From NCBI GenBank assembly GCA_026018925.1, contig JAKSZU010000004.1, positions 109,489,498 through 109,553,497 of the forward strand: a stretch of DNA of 64,000 bases, given 5' to 3'. Each line of letters opens with the position of its first letter. Position 1 is the first letter of the stretch. The notes beneath the pieces were generated by a model. That model was not told the DNA's origin. It ran no database searches and saw only the letters and a list, made by a program, of their open reading frames with translations. Below, one piece after another: positions 21,880-32,920 of the stretch. Source of the stretch: Tupaia tana (taxonomy: Eukaryota > Chordata > Mammalia > Scandentia > Tupaiidae). The position numbers were made by a program, and so were the translations under genes.

Positions 21880-22289
21880 AAAACTCACGTGGATACATTA
21901 AAAATAATATATGCAACTGATTAGCTGCACATTATTCCTTACATGGTGAATTCTGAAAAATCGCAGTGACGAAGAGGGTGGGGTTGCACCTTAAACCTAC
22001 CTTTGTTTACTGTAAACTAAAACATGCCTCTAAGCAATTACCCTAGACAGAGTTGTGGGGTGTAACCAGGGCTCATGCCTCTCTAGGGATTTTAAGGGAC
22101 TTCATATTCTATAAATTGCTTTTCTTTCTCAATTCATTCATAATGCAATTTACAGGGAAGCTGCCGAGTGCTGGGGGTAGAAGGAGCATTTGCCGCAGTG
22201 TCTGCCTTCCATACTTGACCCACCCTCAGCCTGTTCTCCTATCCGCGGTGCTGCTGGTTCGTTGAGAGGTCTGGAGCCTTCGGTCATTT
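21880..22289. other. Unique sequence, no gene recognised
   Basis: About 0.4 kb. No feature identified. Confidence 0.35.
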
Positions 22290-23065
22290 TTTTTTTTTTT
22301 TTTTGCCTTTGTCTTTGAAAATTTAAATATTATTTATTTATTATTATTATTACTTATACATTTCATCACTGTCCATCATTTAGATTGTAAAGAGACTTTA
22401 CCCAGCATGATATACACCTCAGTCCAGCTCAGTTGAGAATACTATACACATCCTCATCAACAGGTATTAAACCATAACTGTGTCCCACGAATGTCTTATC
22501 TCTCTATTTTTTCCCCAAATTCCCTTCCCTACGCTCTTCCCCTCCCACACTCTCTTTCCACTTTGTCTCTCGTGTCCATAACAATTTTTAATGCTTGTAT
22601 GTCCTCCAGTCTCTCAGTCTCTACCATAGAGTGCAGTCGGTATATGTTAAGTGGAGACATACAATGTCTCTCTTTCATAGCCTGACTTCTTCACTCAGCA
22701 ACAGATCTTCCATATTCGTCCACTTTCTATCAAATTCCAGGGCCTTTTTTTTTTTTTTTTTGGAGAGATTTTTGCTATAGGGCACGTGTGCTCGCCAGAC
22801 AGAGAGAGACATAGAGACAGAAAGCGAGAAATCACCCCCCAGGGGGGATGGCCACGCCACAATCCCTTCTCCTCCATTCTCTTCTCGGGATCTTGGGCAC
22901 GCACGCACACGCGCCCGGCGTGAGTTTTAAGTCACCGGTTCCGGGACGCGAACCATGGTCGGCTACATGGGAATCCAGCGACATAGCCATTACGCTAACT
23001 GCTGGTTCCCCAGGGCCTTGTTTTTTATGGCTAAGTAGTATTCCATGGAGAGTAAAATATTATAC
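22290..23065 (-). mobile_element. L1 3' end, antisense, 5'-truncated, split by a SINE-A
   Basis: Starts with poly(T) at 22288-22305. It carries the reverse of the L1 3'-UTR, then the reverse of the ORF2 3' end ('ctgacttcttcactcagc', 'atggctaagtagtattcc'). SINE-A 22747-23009 is inserted in it. Confidence 0.85.
22747..23009 (-). mobile_element. SINE-A, antisense, nested in L1
   Basis: Complete copy with the 10-bp duplication ccagggcctt at 22737-22746 and 23010-23019. Confidence 0.9.
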
Positions 23066-23334
23066 AACATTCTTGGTTGAGGGAAAGCAACGAATTCGAA
23101 TTTTGCCCTGTGGGGAGGAAGGTGATTGTCTGAGAGGAAGAAACACCTCCCAACATGAAGCTAAGAGGAAGCCAGCACAGCTCAAGGTCACAGGGCACTG
23201 GCCTTCTGGCTGCTTGTCTGCTGGCCTGGGGCTGCCAATACCGCACCTCTGGGTCTCCCTCTCTGGGTCTCCCTTGGGCCTTTCCCTCCCTCTCTCCCTT
23301 ATAGAAGACAACCTCTCCTCTTACTTAGCCCCTT
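23066..23334. other. Unique sequence
   Basis: About 0.27 kb without an assignable feature. Confidence 0.35.
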
Positions 23335-23350
23335 AGAATTAGCCAGTCTG

Positions 23351-23621
23351 GGAGCAGCAGTTAGCGTAATGGCTATGTTGCTGGACTCCCACGTAGTCGA
23401 CCGTGGTTCAAGTCCTGGACCCGGCGGCTTAAACTCAGGCCCAGCGTGTGTGCGTGCGCGCCCAAGATCCCAAGAGGAGAATGGAGGAGAAGGGATTGTG
23501 GCGTGACCATCCCCCCTGGGGGGTGATTTCTCGCTTTCTATCTCTCTGTCTCTCTCTGTCTTTCTGGTTAGCGCACGTGCCCTGTAGCGAACCCCCCCCC
23601 CAAAAAAAAAGGAAAAAAAAA
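23351..23621 (+). mobile_element. SINE-A, sense, complete
   Basis: Head 'gggagcagcagttagcg' to an A-rich tail interrupted by a C run. Perfect 16-bp duplication agaattagccagtctg at 23335-23350 and 23622-23637. Confidence 0.92.
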
Positions 23622-23805
23622 AGAATTAGCCAGTCTGAGTCCAACTTCTCCAGGGCAGTGACTCCCAATGACACCATGCATTTCAACAGTGACTGACCAG
23701 AGTCCTAATGCCTCCATCCAAGGGAGAACCCGCAAATCACACCACGCAGAAGGGCTTCTTATTGAAGGCTTACAAAGTCCTGTGAAGTAGGCCAGGCAGA
23801 CTTTT

Positions 23806-23987
23806 CATTTTTTTTTTTAAGAATTATTTAATTTTATTTAATATTATTTTCAATTTTGCTATAGGGCAAATGAGCTCATGAGAGAGAGAGAGAAAGTGAC
23901 AAAGCAAGCTGCCAGGCCCAGGACTCAAACCGCAGTCGACCATGTGAGTGTCCAGTGCCCTAACCACCATGCCGCCTGCTGGCCCCT
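23806..23987 (-). mobile_element. SINE-D, antisense
   Basis: T run, AT-rich tail, GA tract, 'gacaaagcaagctgccagg' and head end 'gcctgctggccc'. An imperfect duplication around 'caggcagact' occurs on both sides. Confidence 0.82.
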
Positions 23988-24670
23988 AGGGCAGGCAGAC
24001 TCTACCATGACTTTTCAGATGAGGAAGAAGACATCCAGATGGACTGAGAGGGTCAGGATGCCCAGCTGGTTGGTGCAGGAAGTAGGACAAATATCCAGGT
24101 GTCCTGATTCTGGAGCTGTTGGTCCTGTTTCTAGGAGAGCGAGCCCCTCCTCGGCTTTCCCCCTCGCCGGTAACTGGATGGGCTTGGTTGAAAACAAATG
24201 AGAGGGAGCTGTTGTTTTGGACTACGCTCTCGCTCCAGGCCCACCAGACCTCACGTCCCCAGACTAAAACTTTACGGAAGGAGGTTCCAGCCTGCCTGAG
24301 TCGGCGCTGTAGGAAATCAAGCTGACGCATACCTGAGGCTTTCCCAGGAATGCGTGTCTGAAGTAGCTGGAGAATACCTGCTCCCTAGACTCACTGGGCT
24401 CTTCGCTTCATGAACATCCGTACCGCCCCAGTGTACGTCTCCCTCACCTTCCGCCAGCCCCACTTACTATGAAACAGCTGCCCCCTTTCCACCGCCTCAG
24501 TTACAACAACGTGAACTGCAGCCACCCTCTGCTGAGGAGTAAGCAAAGTGATTCCAGGTGACCACGGGAGGCCTGCTCTGCCTGTCGCCGAACTCAGCCC
24601 TTATGCTCTATGAGAATCCCTACTACTCCTCCCTCCCATTTGTGACTACTCTCCCGAGTACTTTTTACCT
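23988..24670. other. Unique sequence, no gene recognised
   Basis: About 0.68 kb without an assignable repeat or exon. Confidence 0.35.
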
Positions 24671-24671
24671 T

Positions 24672-24938
24672 TATTTATTTCATTTTATTATATTTGTTGA
24701 GAGATTTTTGCTATAGGGCATGTGTGCTCACTGGAGGGATAGAGAGACAGAAAGTGAGAAACCACCCCCCAGGGGGGATGGCCACACTGCAATCCCTTCT
24801 CCTCCATTCTCCTCTTGGGATCTTGGGCACACATGTACATGTGCCTGGCATGAGCTTCAAGCCGCTGGGTCTGGGACTTGAACCATGGTTGGCCATGTGG
24901 GAGTCCAGTGTCTTAACCACTATGCCACCTGCTGGCCC
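24672..24938 (-). mobile_element. SINE-B, antisense (first of three in a row)
   Basis: 'gagagatttttgctatagg', palindrome, body and head ending 'cacctgctggccc'. Confidence 0.85.
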
Positions 24939-25053
24939 TATTTTATTTTATTTTTTTTTAGAGAGTTTTTTGTTAGAGGGTGTGTGTGCTTGCCAGAGAG
25001 ACAGAGAGAGAGAAAGTGAGAAATACCCCCTTGGGGAGATAACCATGCCCAAA
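24939..25053 (-). mobile_element. SINE-B 3' fragment, antisense
   Basis: Only the tail and CT/GA tract up to the palindrome region are present. A TATTTTATTT-rich run joins it to the next SINE, so the missing head was probably lost when that copy inserted or by recombination. Confidence 0.7.
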
Positions 25054-25334
25054 TGTATTTTATTTTATTTTATTTTATTTTTTTAAGTTTTTGCCATGGG
25101 GTGTGCATGCTTGCTGAGAGAGACAGAGAGATAGACGGAGAAAGAAAAAGTGATAAATCATGTCCAGGGGGCATGGCCAAGCCACAATCCATTCCCTTCC
25201 ATTTCCTCTCCGGATTTTGAGCATGCATGCACACGAGCCTGGTGTGAATTTTAAGTCACCAGGTTAGGGACTTGAACCACAGTCTGCCATGTAGCAGTCC
25301 AGCACCTTAGCCACCACATCACCTGCTGGCCCCC
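25054..25334 (-). mobile_element. SINE-B, antisense (third of three)
   Basis: (TTTTA)n-type tail, 'agtttttgccatgggg', body and head ending 'cacctgctggccccc'. Confidence 0.83.
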
Positions 25335-25585
25335 CATTCATAACTTTTGCCTTTAAAATTATCCCGAACTCTACAAGGTCTCAGCACACATTATCCAGGT
25401 CACGCAGACCTCATGGCGTCCAAGCAGTCCACCTCCCAGACCCGAAGTCCTGCTTTTCTTGCCTTGTGTCAGCCTCCTTTCTAGGCTGACAGCTTTGAAG
25501 AAGGCCAGATTATTCAGGGAAAGGTAGACTACGTTAGAGATAATAGTCTTTACTCCAAAGACCCTGGGAAGTCCCTGAAAGACTT

Positions 25586-25712
25586 TTTTTTTTTTTTTTT
25601 TTTTAACATTTATTTATTTAGTTGTTGTGATTTTCAAGCCCCGGGGCCTAGGACTTGAACATCTGCCATGTGGCAATCCAGCCCCTCAGCCACCATACTA
25701 GTTGCTGTCTTG
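25586..25712 (-). mobile_element. SINE-D, antisense, short
   Basis: Poly(T) of about 20, AT-rich tail, degraded B box and a head with 'cagcccctcagccacc'. The CT tract is missing. Confidence 0.65.
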
Positions 25713-25787
25713 TCACTGAAAGATTTTAAGGACGAGAATAAGATGAGTAGAAGTTTGTGTGAGAACTGTCTGGGTGCAGAGAGCACA

Positions 25788-26572
25788 GACTGCAGGGCGG
25801 GCAGGAGGGGTTGCGGTAGGCCAACATCAGGGACTGCAGGGCGGGCAGGAGGGGTTGCGGTAGGCCAACATCAGGGACTGCAGGGCGGGTAGGAGGGGTT
25901 GCGGTAGGCCAACATCAGGGACTGCAGGGCGGGCAGGAGGGGTTGCGGTAGGCCAACATCAGGGACTGCAGGGCGGGCAGGAGGGGTTGCGGTAGGCCAA
26001 CATCAGGGACTGCAGGGCGGGCAGGAGGGGTTGCGGTAGGCCAACATCAGGGACTGCAGGGCGGGCAGGAGGGGTCGCGGTAGGCCAACATCAGGGACTG
26101 CAGGGCGGGCAGGAGGGGTTGCGGTAGGCCAACATCAGGGACTGCAGGGCGGGCAGGAGGGGTTGCGGTAGGCCAACATCACGGACTGCAGGGCGGGCAG
26201 GAGGGGTCACGGTAGGCCAACATCAGGGACTGCAGGGAGGGCAGGAGGGGTCGCGGTAGGCCAACATCAGGGACTGCAGGGAGGGCAGGAGGGGTCGCGG
26301 TAGGCCAACATCAGGGACTGCAGGGAGGGCAGGAGGGGTCGCGGTAGGCCAACATCAGGGACTGCAGGGAGGGCAGGAGGGGTCGCGGTAGGCCAACATC
26401 AGGGACTGCAGGGCGGGCAGGAGGGGTCGCGGTAGGCCAACATCAGGGACTGCAGGGCGGGCAGGAGGGGTCGCGGTAGGCCAACATCAGGGACTGCAGG
26501 GCGGGCAGGAGGGGTTGCTGTAGGCCAACATCAGGGACTGCAGGGCGGGCAGGAGGGGTTACGGTAGGCCAA
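25788..26572 (+). repeat. Minisatellite, 44-bp unit, about 18 copies
   Basis: The word 'gactgcaggg' recurs every 44 bp from 25788 to 26536, giving 18 units of a GC-rich, G-rich sequence. Variants are mainly ggcggg/ggaggg and gttgcgg/gtcgcgg. The ggaggg type is clustered in adjacent units at about 26228-26390, a sign of local block duplication. Each unit has four G runs with loops of 6, 1 and 5 bases, a canonical G-quadruplex motif. The period is not a multiple of three and stops appear, so it does not code. Confidence 0.97.
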
Positions 26573-26856
26573 TTTAGGAGGTTACTGCGGTAGTCCAGGT
26601 AAGAGATGGTAGGCGAGGCCGGCGTTCTTCCGCGCCTTCCAAGTTTGTTGCCATTATCAATAGCTTGACCTTGGTAGAGCAGAGCCCAGAGCTAAATGGG
26701 AAGATTCGGTGTACCCTGGGGGCTCAACAGCCACAGAGAGCAGTAACAAGAACACCTAGGGTTGGGGCAGTGGTGGCGTAGTGGTTAAGGAGGCTGGATC
26801 TCACATGGCTGACTGTGCAGTTTGCGTCCTGGACTTAGCAGCTTGAAAAATGTGCC

Positions 26857-27126
26857 GGGGGAACCAGCAGTTAGTGTAATGGCTATGTCGCTGGACTCCC
26901 ACGTAGTCAACTGCGGTTCGCGTCCTGGACCCGGTGGCTTAAAACTCACGCTGGGTGCGTGTGCGTGCGTGCCCAAGATCCCGAGAGGAGAATGGAAGAG
27001 AAGGGATTGCGGCGTGACCATCCCCCCTGGGGGGTGATTTCTCACTTTCTGTCTCTATGTCTCTCTCTGTCTGTCTGGTAAGTGCACGCGCCCTATAGCG
27101 AAAACCTCTCCAAAAAAAAAAAAAAA
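26857..27126 (+). mobile_element. SINE-A, sense, nested
   Basis: Complete SINE-A. The duplication aaaaatgtgcc is at 26846-26856 and 27127-27137. Confidence 0.9.
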
Positions 27127-27140
27127 AAAAATGTGCCAGG

Positions 27141-27330
27141 CAGAATGTGAGAAAAGGGGGAGGATACATATATAAAGAACAAGAAATAGAAAATTATTTG
27201 TGATGATAACATATCTGACTAAGCCACCATACAGTATATTCTGGATGGGAAACTGCATCTTGTATGCTGTGATGAATGCAAAATAAATAATTAATATACA
27301 AAAAATAAAAAAAAAACACAAAAAACAACA
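27141..27330 (+). mobile_element. L1/HAL1 3'-terminal fragment, sense, nested
   Basis: Matches the 3' unit of the HAL1-like element ('gatgataacatatctgac', 'gccaccatacagtatatt', 'gatgggaaactgcatc'), then an A-rich tail. The duplication a[t/c]gtgccagg is at 27131-27140 and 27331-27340. Confidence 0.8.
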
Positions 27331-27515
27331 ACGTGCCAGGTAGGTGTGTGTGTGCCTAAAATCCTGAGAGGAGAATGAAGGGGAAGGGATTGCAGTCAGC
27401 CATCCCTCCTAGGGGGTAATTTCTCACTTTCCCTCTCTCTCTCTGGTAAGTACATGCACGCTATAGCAAAAAACTAAAAACCCAAACCCAAACCGAACAA
27501 CAATAAAACCACCCA

Positions 27516-27730
27516 GGGGCCCGATTGTGGCGCAGAGGCCACACGACACTGTGATACAGGACCCGCCTGGGATGGTCCCGGGTCCGTGGCCTACGGCCTC
27601 CCTGTGCACACGGGTGTGCACCCGTTTACATGTGATCTGGGCTGGCCGAAGCTGGGTAGATGCAGTGTGAAGACCACGTGGGAGTGCAGCCTCTCCCCAC
27701 CGGTATAAAATACAAAACAGATAAGAAGAC
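27516..27730 (+). mobile_element. SINE-C, sense
   Basis: Head 'ggggcccgattgtggcgc', body with 'ctgggctggccgaagctgg', A-rich end 'taaaatacaaaacag'. Distinct from SINE-A/B: no palindrome. Related to copies at 31170, 34425, 48798 and 62250. Confidence 0.6.
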
Positions 27731-27927
27731 CTGAAAAACCTACATGTGTGAAGAGAGAACGCCCAGAGACCTAAGTGCTTTGAACAGAACTGGTAGCGGA
27801 GGCAGACACTGACCTTATTAAACCAGACAACCCCTAAGGAGAATCGTGCAGCATAGTGCAAAGACCTCCTGGAACCCTCACACACCGAACGACCGCCCAA
27901 CGCTGTAAGCTTAACAGTTAAGGAGAG

Positions 27928-28170
27928 GGGGCCGGCGGGTGGTGAGGTGGTTAAGGCGCTGGACTTCCACATGGGCAACCATGGTTTGAGTCTCGGTGCT
28001 GGTCACTTGAAACTCATGCTGGGCTTGTGTGCGTGCGTGCCCAAAATCCCGAGAGAAGAATGTCCCCCCCGGGGGAATCTTTCACTTTCCCTCTCTTTCT
28101 GTTTCTGTCTCTCTCTGGCAAGTGCATATGCCCTCTGGCAAATATCTCAACAACAACAACAAAAAATAGA
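27928..28170 (+). mobile_element. SINE-B, sense
   Basis: Head 'gggggccggcgggtgg', B box 'ggtttgagtctc', shortened body, CT tract and (CAA)n tail. Confidence 0.83.
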
Positions 28171-28345
28171 GCTGCTCCCCCCGATTGCCAGAGCAGAAGG
28201 TGAGCCGTGAAGATGCGCTATCTATGGAGAGGCTTCGCGGTGAAGCACCACAGTTCTCTGTCCTGAGACAGAGAGGGAGAGGGAGAGCTGGCGTTTCCTG
28301 AGGAGCTATTCGCATGCTCTGTAATACCCGTTCTCCCATCAGAGT
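28171..28345. other. Unique sequence
   Basis: Short stretch with no assignable feature. Confidence 0.35.
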
Positions 28346-28359
28346 GCCTTCGTCAATCT

Positions 28360-28378
28360 ATTTTTTTTTTTTTTTGAG

Positions 28379-28416
<38 letters not shown>

Positions 28417-28652
28417 AGGGCACGTGCGCTCGCCAGACACACAGAGAAAGACACAGAGATAGTAAACGAGAAATCACCCCCCAGGGGGGATGGCCATGCC
28501 ACAATCCCTTCTCCTCCATTCTCCTCTCGGGATCTTGGGCACGCACCCACACGTGCCCGGTGTGAGTTTTAAACCACCAGGTCCGGGACGTGAACCGTGG
28601 TCGACTACGTGGGAGTCCAGCAACATAGCCATTACGCTAACTGCCGGTCCCT
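28360..28652 (-). mobile_element. SINE-A, antisense, with a second expanded T run
   Basis: Complete copy with the 14-bp duplication gccttcgtcaatct at 28346-28359 and 28653-28666. In addition to the terminal poly(T), the internal T5 after 'gagagg' has grown to about 32. Confidence 0.9.
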
Positions 28653-28666
28653 GCCTTCGTCAATCT

Positions 28667-29454
28667 TATACGTGAAGAAAGAGAAAATCAGAGGGGTCAA
28701 GACACTTCCCTAAGATCACACAGCTGGAAAGCAGCAGAGTAGGGTGAATTTATGCCTCTGCAAAGCCCTTCCTTTACCCACCGTGCTGGGCAGAGTGGAT
28801 CGGAGCCAGCAGAGTCAGATTCTGACCCACATGGCTTTATTCACATCCCCACTGGGTTTGGTGTCTCCGACATTCAGAGATTTACACCGCCTCTTCTTGC
28901 AGATGCGAGTGCACACTGCCAGTCTGACATTTCAGTCCGGGCTGCTCTCTGCTTCTCCCAGGTCATCAGCCAGCTCGAGAAAAGGGAGAAAAATGAGCCG
29001 TTCCTTTCTGGGGGTCAGATGTCTGCTTCCTTGAAACTTCCCAGAAAATCCTTCTTCTGTGAATTAAATCTTTCTTCGGCTCTTAGCTGGACTCCAAGTC
29101 ATTGATAGGGAAAACCCCCCAATTCATTGATCATCTTGAGAGCTTATCAACTCAGCTAAGATAAAAGCAGGAAACACCCTGGACACTGCTCAGCTTTTAA
29201 CCCAGAAAATGCCTGACATTCTCAGGATGAAGATAAGTGACATTTCTCCTAGTTTCACTTACTGTCTAAAAAGCAGTACCACCGGGGTGTCCTGTGTGCA
29301 AAGCACGCTGCATTTGGTGCAGGAGGTTCAAGGTCGTACAGGGTAAGTCTGCTTTCTCAGGATCGCCCACGTTTAACAGGTCCACTCATGTTTATTAGTG
29401 CACTAGAATTTGGTGGAAAGTTTATTCATTGTGCTGCTAAATAAATAAATAAAT
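28667..29454. other. Unique sequence, candidate conserved non-coding patch
   Basis: About 0.8 kb. The part 29095-29290 is AT-richer and free of repeat hallmarks. It contains two GATA-type words ('ctaagataaaag' and 'gaagataagtg') and 'gagcttatcaactc'. No exon is recognised. Confidence 0.35.
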
Positions 29455-29640
29455 AAAATCATGGGCTGGCAGGTGCATATGTGATGATTAAGGTGCTGGA
29501 TTCCCATATGGCTGACTGTAGTTAGAGCCCCAGATCCAATGGCTTGCTTTCTCACTTTCCTTCTCTCTTTCCTCTCTCTTTCTGATTAAATAAAATAATA
29601 ATAATGGTAATAAAAAATAAAACAAATAACTTTAAAATTT
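29455..29640 (+). mobile_element. SINE-D, sense
   Basis: Follows an (AAAT)n run. Head 'gggctggcaggtgcatatg', degraded B box, 'ggcttgctttctcac', CT tract and A/T-rich tail. Confidence 0.78.
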
Positions 29641-30078
29641 TTAAAAAGTCGTAAAAGCCATGTAGTTTTTCCCTGGTGTGCATTTCCCATGACTGTTTTT
29701 TTTCCAAGCCCAGAGAGAATGTCCACAAGGAAACAGGAAGCAGTCTGGCTCCGGAGGTGGCAGTCATGGCACCGATGTCGGTGGCCCATGAAGAAATGTC
29801 TTCAAGCTTCTGAGGGGAAAAGACTTTTAACCTAAAGTTGTACACCCAGAAAAGCCAGCAGTCACTGTGAGGGCAGGGTTGCTATTGGACGTGTAGAGAC
29901 TGGGGCGTTGGGTCTCCCCTGCACCTTTCCTCAGGACGCTGCTCAAGAATACACCTCCTCTAAACGGGGGGCTGGACTGGGCAGAGAAGGACGTGGGCCG
30001 CGGGTGGGTGCGTCCATTACAGAGCGGCCTTTTCACTGAGCAGCTGGGCCCGGCTCAGGACGCTGGATGAGGACAGGC
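29641..30078. other. Unique sequence, no gene recognised
   Basis: About 0.44 kb with no assignable feature. Confidence 0.35.
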
Positions 30079-30312
30079 CTTTTTTTTTTTTTTTTTTGAA
30101 GTTCATTCATTCATTCACTTTTTCACTCCGTGAGAGTCTGGGGACTCCCGTAGGGTCTTTAGCTGCAATCCACCTGCAGCCTCAGGCAGCCAGGGTCACA
30201 AGCACGTGCATGCCTGTGTGCACAAGGCGGCCTCGGACGTGAGCCTGGGCCCCTGGTGTGTGGTCTCAGCATTGTGGAGCGTCTAGGTTCTGCTGCACCA
30301 CCGGCTGGCCTG
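30079..30312 (-). mobile_element. SINE-C-like, antisense
   Basis: Poly(T) of about 18, '(attc)n'-like run, then GC-rich body to 'caccaccggctggcc'. The word 'aggcctt' occurs on both flanks, a possible target duplication. Confidence 0.6.
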
Positions 30313-30349
30313 GGCTAGGCCTTCAGGAGCGCAAATTTACAACAGCACG

Positions 30350-31165
30350 GTATGCTTGAGAAGTCATGGTTTTTACCTCCTTTTCTAATACGTTAGTGGT
30401 TTAACTGCACCCCAGAAGTTAGTTTTGCTAGGCAGTATTTTTTCTATCATTTAAACTTTCATTCTAACTTTCACTGTGACGTCTTCATTAGGCATTTAGA
30501 TGGTGCACTTCTTAATTTCTAAACATACGGGCCTTCTAGTTCTCTTTTTGCTATTGATTTCTGGCTTAATTGCGTTGTGGTTAAAGATTCTCGGTTTGAT
30601 TTCCAGCGTCTGCGATTAGTTGAGACTTGCTATATGGTGCGGCATATGGTGACTCTCGAGGGCTGCTCTGAGCGCTGGGAGAGCCTGCGCTCTGCAGTCG
30701 TCGGTGCGGGGCTCTAAGTGTGTCAGGCAGGGGAGGCGTGCTCCAGGGTGGTCCAGCTTCCCTCCGCCCCTCCTGCCCTCTGCCTGCCTGTTCTCCCAGC
30801 GTCGGAGAGAGGCACTTACCGCTCCCACTGTCTTTATAGATTTGTTTATTCTTGGAGGAGTTCAGTCGGAATTTGCTTCATTTATTTTTCAGCCTAAATT
30901 ATTAAGTACATAACAATTTTAAAAAGTGTTATGTCTTTCTGGTAAATTAAGCCTTTTATCATAATGAAGTATCCCCTTAATCTCCAGCAAAGCGTTTTGC
31001 CTTCAGCTCTGTCATGGCGCTCACCAGCTTCCGTCACGCTGGTGTTTTATGGTGGATCTTTTCTCATTGTTTTTCTGTCAGCCACTCTGTTTTCTTATGT
31101 TCTACATGGATTTCCTATAAAGAGCACATGACAGTGTTTTGTTTTATATCCAGGTAGGTGGCCTT
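30350..31165 (-). mobile_element. Old L1 (L1M-type) ORF2/3' relic, antisense
   Basis: Antisense words typical of ancient mammalian L1: 'gatttctggcttaattgc', 'catatggtgac', 'gccttttatcataatgaag' and 'catggatttcctataaag'. About 30640-30840 is GC-rich and may be unrelated. Too decayed to code. Confidence 0.6.
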
Positions 31166-31169
31166 GTTT

Positions 31170-31416
31170 TTTGTTAAATGAAGTGTATTTATTTATATCG
31201 TCTATCAGTGAGAGAGACAGGGACAGAGACAGAGAGATAGCACTCCCAACAGGTCTTTATGCCACAATCCAACCTCTGCTTCAGCCAGTCCCAATCATGG
31301 GCAGGCACGTGCTTGGTGTACTCAGGGAGGTCGCTGGTGGTGAACCCAGAGCCTTCCTATGTGGGTCAGCCTTGCAGAGTGTCATGTTTTACTACTGCGC
31401 CACCATCCGGCCCCGA
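31170..31416 (-). mobile_element. SINE-C, antisense, complete
   Basis: Tail and GA tract, body with 'gcttggtgtactcagggag', then a head whose sense strand begins 'ggggccggatggtggcgc'. This is the best-preserved SINE-C in the window. Confidence 0.78.
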
Positions 31417-31424
31417 CACTATTT

Positions 31425-31757
31425 TTTGCTTTCTTGTTTTTAAGATTTTTTGCTATAGTGAGGGTGCACTCATCAGAGAGAGGCAGAGAGAAGGAAAGTG
31501 AGAAATCACTCCCCAAGGGAAATGCCACACTGCAATCCCTTCTCCTCCATTCTCCTCTCAGGACTTTGTGTACACACCCCCACACACCTGACATGATTTT
31601 CTTTTTTAATTATTTATTTAATTTTATTATTGTTGTTTAATTTTCTATCGACAGAGAAACAGAAAGTGTGGAAGCCAGCTGCCAGGTCCAGGACTCAAAC
31701 CATGGTCGACCATGTGGGATCCAGCACCGTAACTACCACACCACCTGCTGGCACCTT
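31425..31757 (-). mobile_element. SINE-B tail joined to SINE-D, antisense composite
   Basis: SINE-B 3' part (31430-31596) ends at 'cctgacatgattttc' and is followed directly by a SINE-D-like AT-rich tail and one tRNA head (31597-31757). Only one head is present, so the inner insertion was probably followed by loss of the other head, or the two recombined. Confidence 0.75.
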
Positions 31758-31939
31758 GATGCTGTCTTTAAATCACTTACATGTAACAGGAACAGAGATT
31801 CATTTGGGTTTCAGTCTCTCATCTTACCCTGCTTTCTTTACTCCATCTGCTTCATGCTCCTTTTTTCCTTCTCTTCTTTTAGATGGATTTTTCCTTAAAT
31901 TAAGTTCCCTCCTCTGTTAGCTTGGAAGTTAAACATTCT

Positions 31940-32140
31940 CTCTTTTTTTTTTTAAGTTAATTTTGTGTCTTCAGAGAAAGGGAGAGAGACACCATAAACA
32001 GAGTCTTCATGCTGATCCTCCGTCAAGCCGCATGGGGGCAGGTCATGGGCACGCGTGAGCCCACTCTGTGTGACAAGCCCAAGACCACCCCCACGTGGGT
32101 CCGGTGGTGACCAGCCAGCCACACCCGAGCCTCTCTCATT
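31940..32140 (-). mobile_element. SINE-C, antisense, diverged
   Basis: T run, 'gtcttcagagaaagggag', 'gagtcttcatgctgatcc' and a GC-rich body, in SINE-C order. The head is degraded. Confidence 0.55.
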
Positions 32141-32655
32141 TATCACCCCGTAGAGGTCACCTACGCGATGACCACGTTGGCTTCTCGTAGCTCACCATTG
32201 GCACTTTCACCCTCTTCCCAGGAAACGCCAAGATCTAGGGAAACTCCATCCACCCCTTCTGCCTGCTGTGCCACCGCAGTGTGCTGCAACTCACGTGTAT
32301 TTGAAACTCCATACGCCATGCTGGTTATGGGCGCATAAGCCAACCTCATACGTATGTTCACTCTTCGTTCCTCTTCCTCTTTCTACATCTACGCCAAACC
32401 ATCTGGGGTCACTTTAAGGTTCTCATTATGTGCTCTGCTTGTGGCAAACTATTGGTTTTGCCCAAAAACAATGGCTTTTTTTCTGCCTTTGTGTTTGTCT
32501 CCTGAAGATTTCGTTCAGTTCTCCCAGGCACCAGCGTCCTGAGCAGGCAAAGACCACCTTCATCCAGTGACGGGGGTTGAGAAGATGGGCAGTCGAGCCG
32601 GTCACTCCAGGCTGTTGGAACTTGGTTCATCCTCCCGGTACTTCAGAGTCCAAAC
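32141..32655. other. Unique sequence, no gene recognised
   Basis: About 0.5 kb. No assignable feature. Confidence 0.35.
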
Positions 32656-32667
32656 GAAAGCATGAAA

Positions 32668-32920
32668 GCAGGCCAGCTGGTGGCCTGGTGGTCAAGATGG
32701 CGGTTTCCCGCATGGATGACTATGTGGTTTGAGTCCCAGGCCTGGTGGCTTGAAAAACATGTTGGGCTCAGGTGCCTTCTTGCCTAAAACCCTGAGAGAA
32801 GAATGGAGGAGAAGGGATTGCATCCTGGTTATCCCCCTGGGGGTGCTTTCTTGCTCTCTCTCTCTCTCTCTCTGGTGAGCGTACGTGCCTGCTAGCAAAT
32901 CAAAAAAAAATGCATGAGGG
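32668..32920 (+). mobile_element. SINE-B, sense
   Basis: Head 'aggccagctggtggcctgg', B box 'ggtttgagtcccagg', body, CT tract and A tail. Confidence 0.82.

Larger units (their letters stand above)
26764..27490 (+). mobile_element. SINE-B, sense, split by an L1 3' fragment and a SINE-A
   Basis: Head at 26764-26852; body, CT tract and tail at 27341-27490. Between them sit an L1 3'-end piece and a SINE-A, each bounded by a copy of the 'a[t/c]gtgcc[a/g]gg' word. Confidence 0.82.

Noticed and set aside
25788-26572. Regular short repeats that could suggest a CRISPR array
   Set aside because: The 44-bp units are head-to-tail with no unique spacers, and the sequence is clearly mammalian. It is a minisatellite.
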